The notes under the pieces: generated by a model
The model's database searches: none
Told to the model about the DNA's origin: nothing
The model's input: only the letters and a program-made list of their open reading frames with translations
From: Prorocentrum cordatum
Taxonomy: Eukaryota > Sar > Dinophyceae > Prorocentrales > Prorocentraceae
Direction of reading: 5' to 3'
NCBI GenBank assembly: GCA_963575745.1
Contig: CAUYUJ010019257.1
Coordinates: 112,501 to 176,500 of the forward strand
DNA: 64,000 bases
Shown: in pieces, positions 62,428-64,000 of the stretch
How the letters are laid out: every line of letters begins with the position of its first letter
How positions within the stretch are numbered: the stretch's first letter is position 1
Program-made: the position numbers and the translations under genes

Positions 62428-62632
62428 ACGCCCGACATGGGTACCTAAAAAATGGGTACGATGCCCAACAACACATGTTGTCCCAAACCAACAGCGGCCG
62501 CTGTTGGGCAGGCGGCCTTCTGTCTCGAATGGACACAGGCCGCGGCGGCGTGGACAGCGAATCCTGTTCAGAATGAACAAGAACTGCTGTTGGGCATCGT
62601 ACCCATTCTTTCCGTGCCCATCTCGGGCGTCC
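62428..62632. mobile_element. Foldback element family I, copy 3
   Basis: GGACGCCCGACATGGGTACC at left, TGCCCATCTCGGGCGTCC at right; GATGCCCAACA and TGTTGGGCATC pair inside. 205 bp. Confidence 0.85.
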
Positions 62633-62814
62633 GGACCTTCGCGAGGGGCGGCGGCGTCCCGCGAGCCGGCGCGGACGAGGTGCAGGTCCTCCGGGCACCC
62701 CTCGAGCGCGAAGCGGGCGCGCCCGAGCGCGTCCTGCGGCCGCGCGCCCGTGGGCGCGCAGAGGCGGCGGGAGGCGCTTGCAGTCGGGCCGCTGAACGAG
62801 GGCTCTTTTTTCTA

Positions 62815-63060
62815 TAAGTAAAGAACGAGGATCCCTAAATAAGGAACCCTAGAAATGGAACCCTAAATAAGGAACCCTGAAGAAGGGACGAGGGAGCCCC
62901 AAAATGAGGAACGAGGGCCCTTTTTTCCAGAAAGAAAAAACGAGGAACCCTAAATCAGGAACCCTAAATAAGGAACCCTAAATAAGGAACCCTAAATAAG
63001 GAACCCTACATAAGGAACCCTAAGTAAGGAGCCCTAAGTAAGGAACGAGGGCCAATTTTT
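62815..63060 (+). repeat. GGAACCCTAAATAA tandem repeats (expanded family D motif)
   Basis: About ten irregular copies of AAGGAACCCTAAATAAGG with two interspersed GAACGAGGGCCCTTTTTTCC blocks from family D. Confidence 0.85.
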
Positions 63061-63089
63061 CTACAAATTGAACTTCGAAGCTCGGACTT

Positions 63090-63193
63090 CATTGAACAGG
63101 ACACGCGAGATGACAAAAGACCCTTCCGAGGGCCACATTGTCATAGGAATGCAGGAGGCACGGGTCGCGAGACACAGGACACAAGGGTACCCT
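63090..63193 (+). repeat. Dispersed repeat M, copy 2
   Basis: GACACGCGAGATGACA, AGACCCTTCCGAGGGCCACA and AGGAGGCACGGGTCGCGAGA as at 47,725. It sits between two partial family D sequences. Confidence 0.85.
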
Positions 63194-63342
63194 AAATAAG
63201 GAACGAGGGCCCTTTTTTCCATAAGTTGAACTTCGATCTCCCATAGAAGCCTCAAGAAGGCCTAAGACAAGCTGCAAGACCAATTGAGGAGTACGGAGCC
63301 CCTCCCCAGCAAGAGGGTTCTTACTTCAGCGGCCCGACTGTA
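63188..63342. mobile_element. Foldback element family D, copy 3 (left end displaced)
   Basis: ACCCTAAATAAGGAACGAGG through CCCATAGAAGCC to TTCAGCGGCCCGACTGTA. The left TIR is absent, replaced by the tandem repeats and repeat M. Confidence 0.75.
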
Positions 63343-63536
63343 ATGGGGGGGCGATGGAATAAAGGCTCGGCTACAAGGAACCTTCCACAAGAAGCCGAAC
63401 CCTGTGGACCCCCCAGGACGTCCATGTATTTGTGGTGTGGGGACGCCACGCTGTCCACTGCAAAACCATGGAAACCCAAGAAACCCAGGGCAACCTGGAA
63501 CAAAACAGGATGTTGCTTGGCATGGGCCTCGACTGT
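63343..63536 (+). repeat. Dispersed repeat F, copy 4
   Basis: GGAACCTTCCACAAGAAGCC, CCCAGGACGTCCATG, GAAACCCAAGAAACCCAGGG and TTGCTTGGCATGGGCCTCGA, ending at CTGTA. Confidence 0.8.
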
Positions 63537-63542
63537 ACATGT

Positions 63543-63758
63543 TGGACGCCCGAAATGGGTACGGAAAGAATGGGCACAATGCCCAACAACACATGTTGCC
63601 CCAAACCAGCAGCGGCCGCTCTTGGGCAGGCGGCCTCCTGTCTCGAATGGACACAGGCCGCGGCGGCGTGGACGGCGAGTCCTGGCCAAAACGAACCAGA
63701 TCCGCTGCTGGGCATGGTGCCCACTCTTTCCGTGCCCATCTCCTCCGTGCAGGGTTAC
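63543..63758. mobile_element. Foldback element family I, copy 4
   Basis: GGACGCCCGAAATGGGTACG at left; the right end reads TTCCGTGCCCATCTCCTCCG then TGCAG. Same interior orientation as copy 3. Confidence 0.8.
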
Positions 63759-64000
63759 GTGGGGTCGGGAGAAAAGGTGCACCTCTCGGGCCCTCGAGGC
63801 CCTCTCTCTCGGGCCCGACGGGGCCCCCTTGAGGCAAGGGCTCCCAGCTTCGCGCTCCGCGCTGCGCGAGAGCGCGAAGTGCGAATAGCTTCGCGCTCCC
63901 GCGCCGCCTCCCGCAGGAGAGGGAGGAGGACGAGGCGGCATTCGGAGCCGAACCGCGCGGCGCGACGCGCGACCGACGTCGCGCCCTCGAGGGGGCGCCC
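63759..64000. other. Unassigned
   Basis: GC-rich, with an inverted AGCTTCGCGCTC/GAGCGCGAAG palindrome near 63,848-63,898. No gene recognised. Confidence 0.35.

Noticed and set aside
62815-63060. Telomeric repeat, because CCCTAAA occurs repeatedly
   Set aside because: The unit is 13-14 bp with GGAA between, not contiguous CCCTAAA; it derives from family D.

Overview
The window looks like a GC-rich nuclear segment of a dinoflagellate (inference; no rRNA, organelle gene or spliced-leader gene is present to prove it). The evidence is: decayed LINE retrotransposons with an endonuclease, a reverse transcriptase (RT) and a Cys/His tail of the kind common in dinoflagellates; a Mei2-like RRM gene; non-canonical splice sites at repeat termini; very many microsatellites; and many short foldback (terminal inverted repeat, TIR) elements. 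Nothing suggests a prokaryote: there are no operons, Shine-Dalgarno-led genes or CRISPR. Most long open frames here are artefacts of repeats whose period is a multiple of three.

The one convincing host gene is on the minus strand at 40,346-42,458. I reconstruct three exons (42,458-42,312; 41,337-40,849; 40,483-40,346), all joined in phase 0, giving a 257-residue protein with a Mei2-type RRM. Both introns have termini that coincide with foldback-element termini and are flanked by short direct repeats that include the splice sites. This is the pattern expected of introners (introns made by insertion of transposable elements).

Layout: 1-7,000 foldback elements plus a 1-kb CAT/CAC microsatellite and a GGA tract. 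7,608-10,795 decayed LINE A (minus). 10,960-12,930 microsatellites, an ~85-bp repeat array and a nested foldback pair. 13,680-18,206 LINE C (minus), the most complete. 18,400-20,700 duplicated repeat blocks. 20,746-23,956 LINE B (minus). 24,290-26,810 foldback elements and a 10-bp satellite. 26,880-28,945 a 9-bp satellite. 29,560-30,880 GAT and GAGATCGAT arrays. 31,000-34,230 LINE D, very decayed (minus). 34,300-40,000 foldback elements and GGA tracts. 40,346-42,458 the Mei2-like gene. 44,490-45,500 and 48,290-51,110 two related ~100-bp satellites. 51,600-59,850 foldback elements, microsatellites and duplicated blocks. 59,929-61,345 a CAT tract followed by a 90-bp satellite. 61,440-63,760 a dense mosaic of foldback elements.

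Foldback/dispersed families are labelled with letters: A (CATCGCTCGGACGT ends), B (CGGCGGCGAGCGAGG ends), C (GTCGGGCCTGTCCC ends), D (TACAGTCGGGGC ends), E (TACAGTCAACC ends), F (CCTTCCACAAGAAACCCA core), G (TCGGGCCGGGCGAAAGG ends), H (TACTCCAGATTTCG ends), I (GGACGCCCGA ends), J (TCGAGCAGGGGAT ends), K (ACACACAAATA core), L (GGTGGACAGACC ends), M (GACACGCGAGATGAC core), N and O (larger blocks), Q and S (single pairs). All recognisable coding sequence, retroelement and host, lies on the minus strand.
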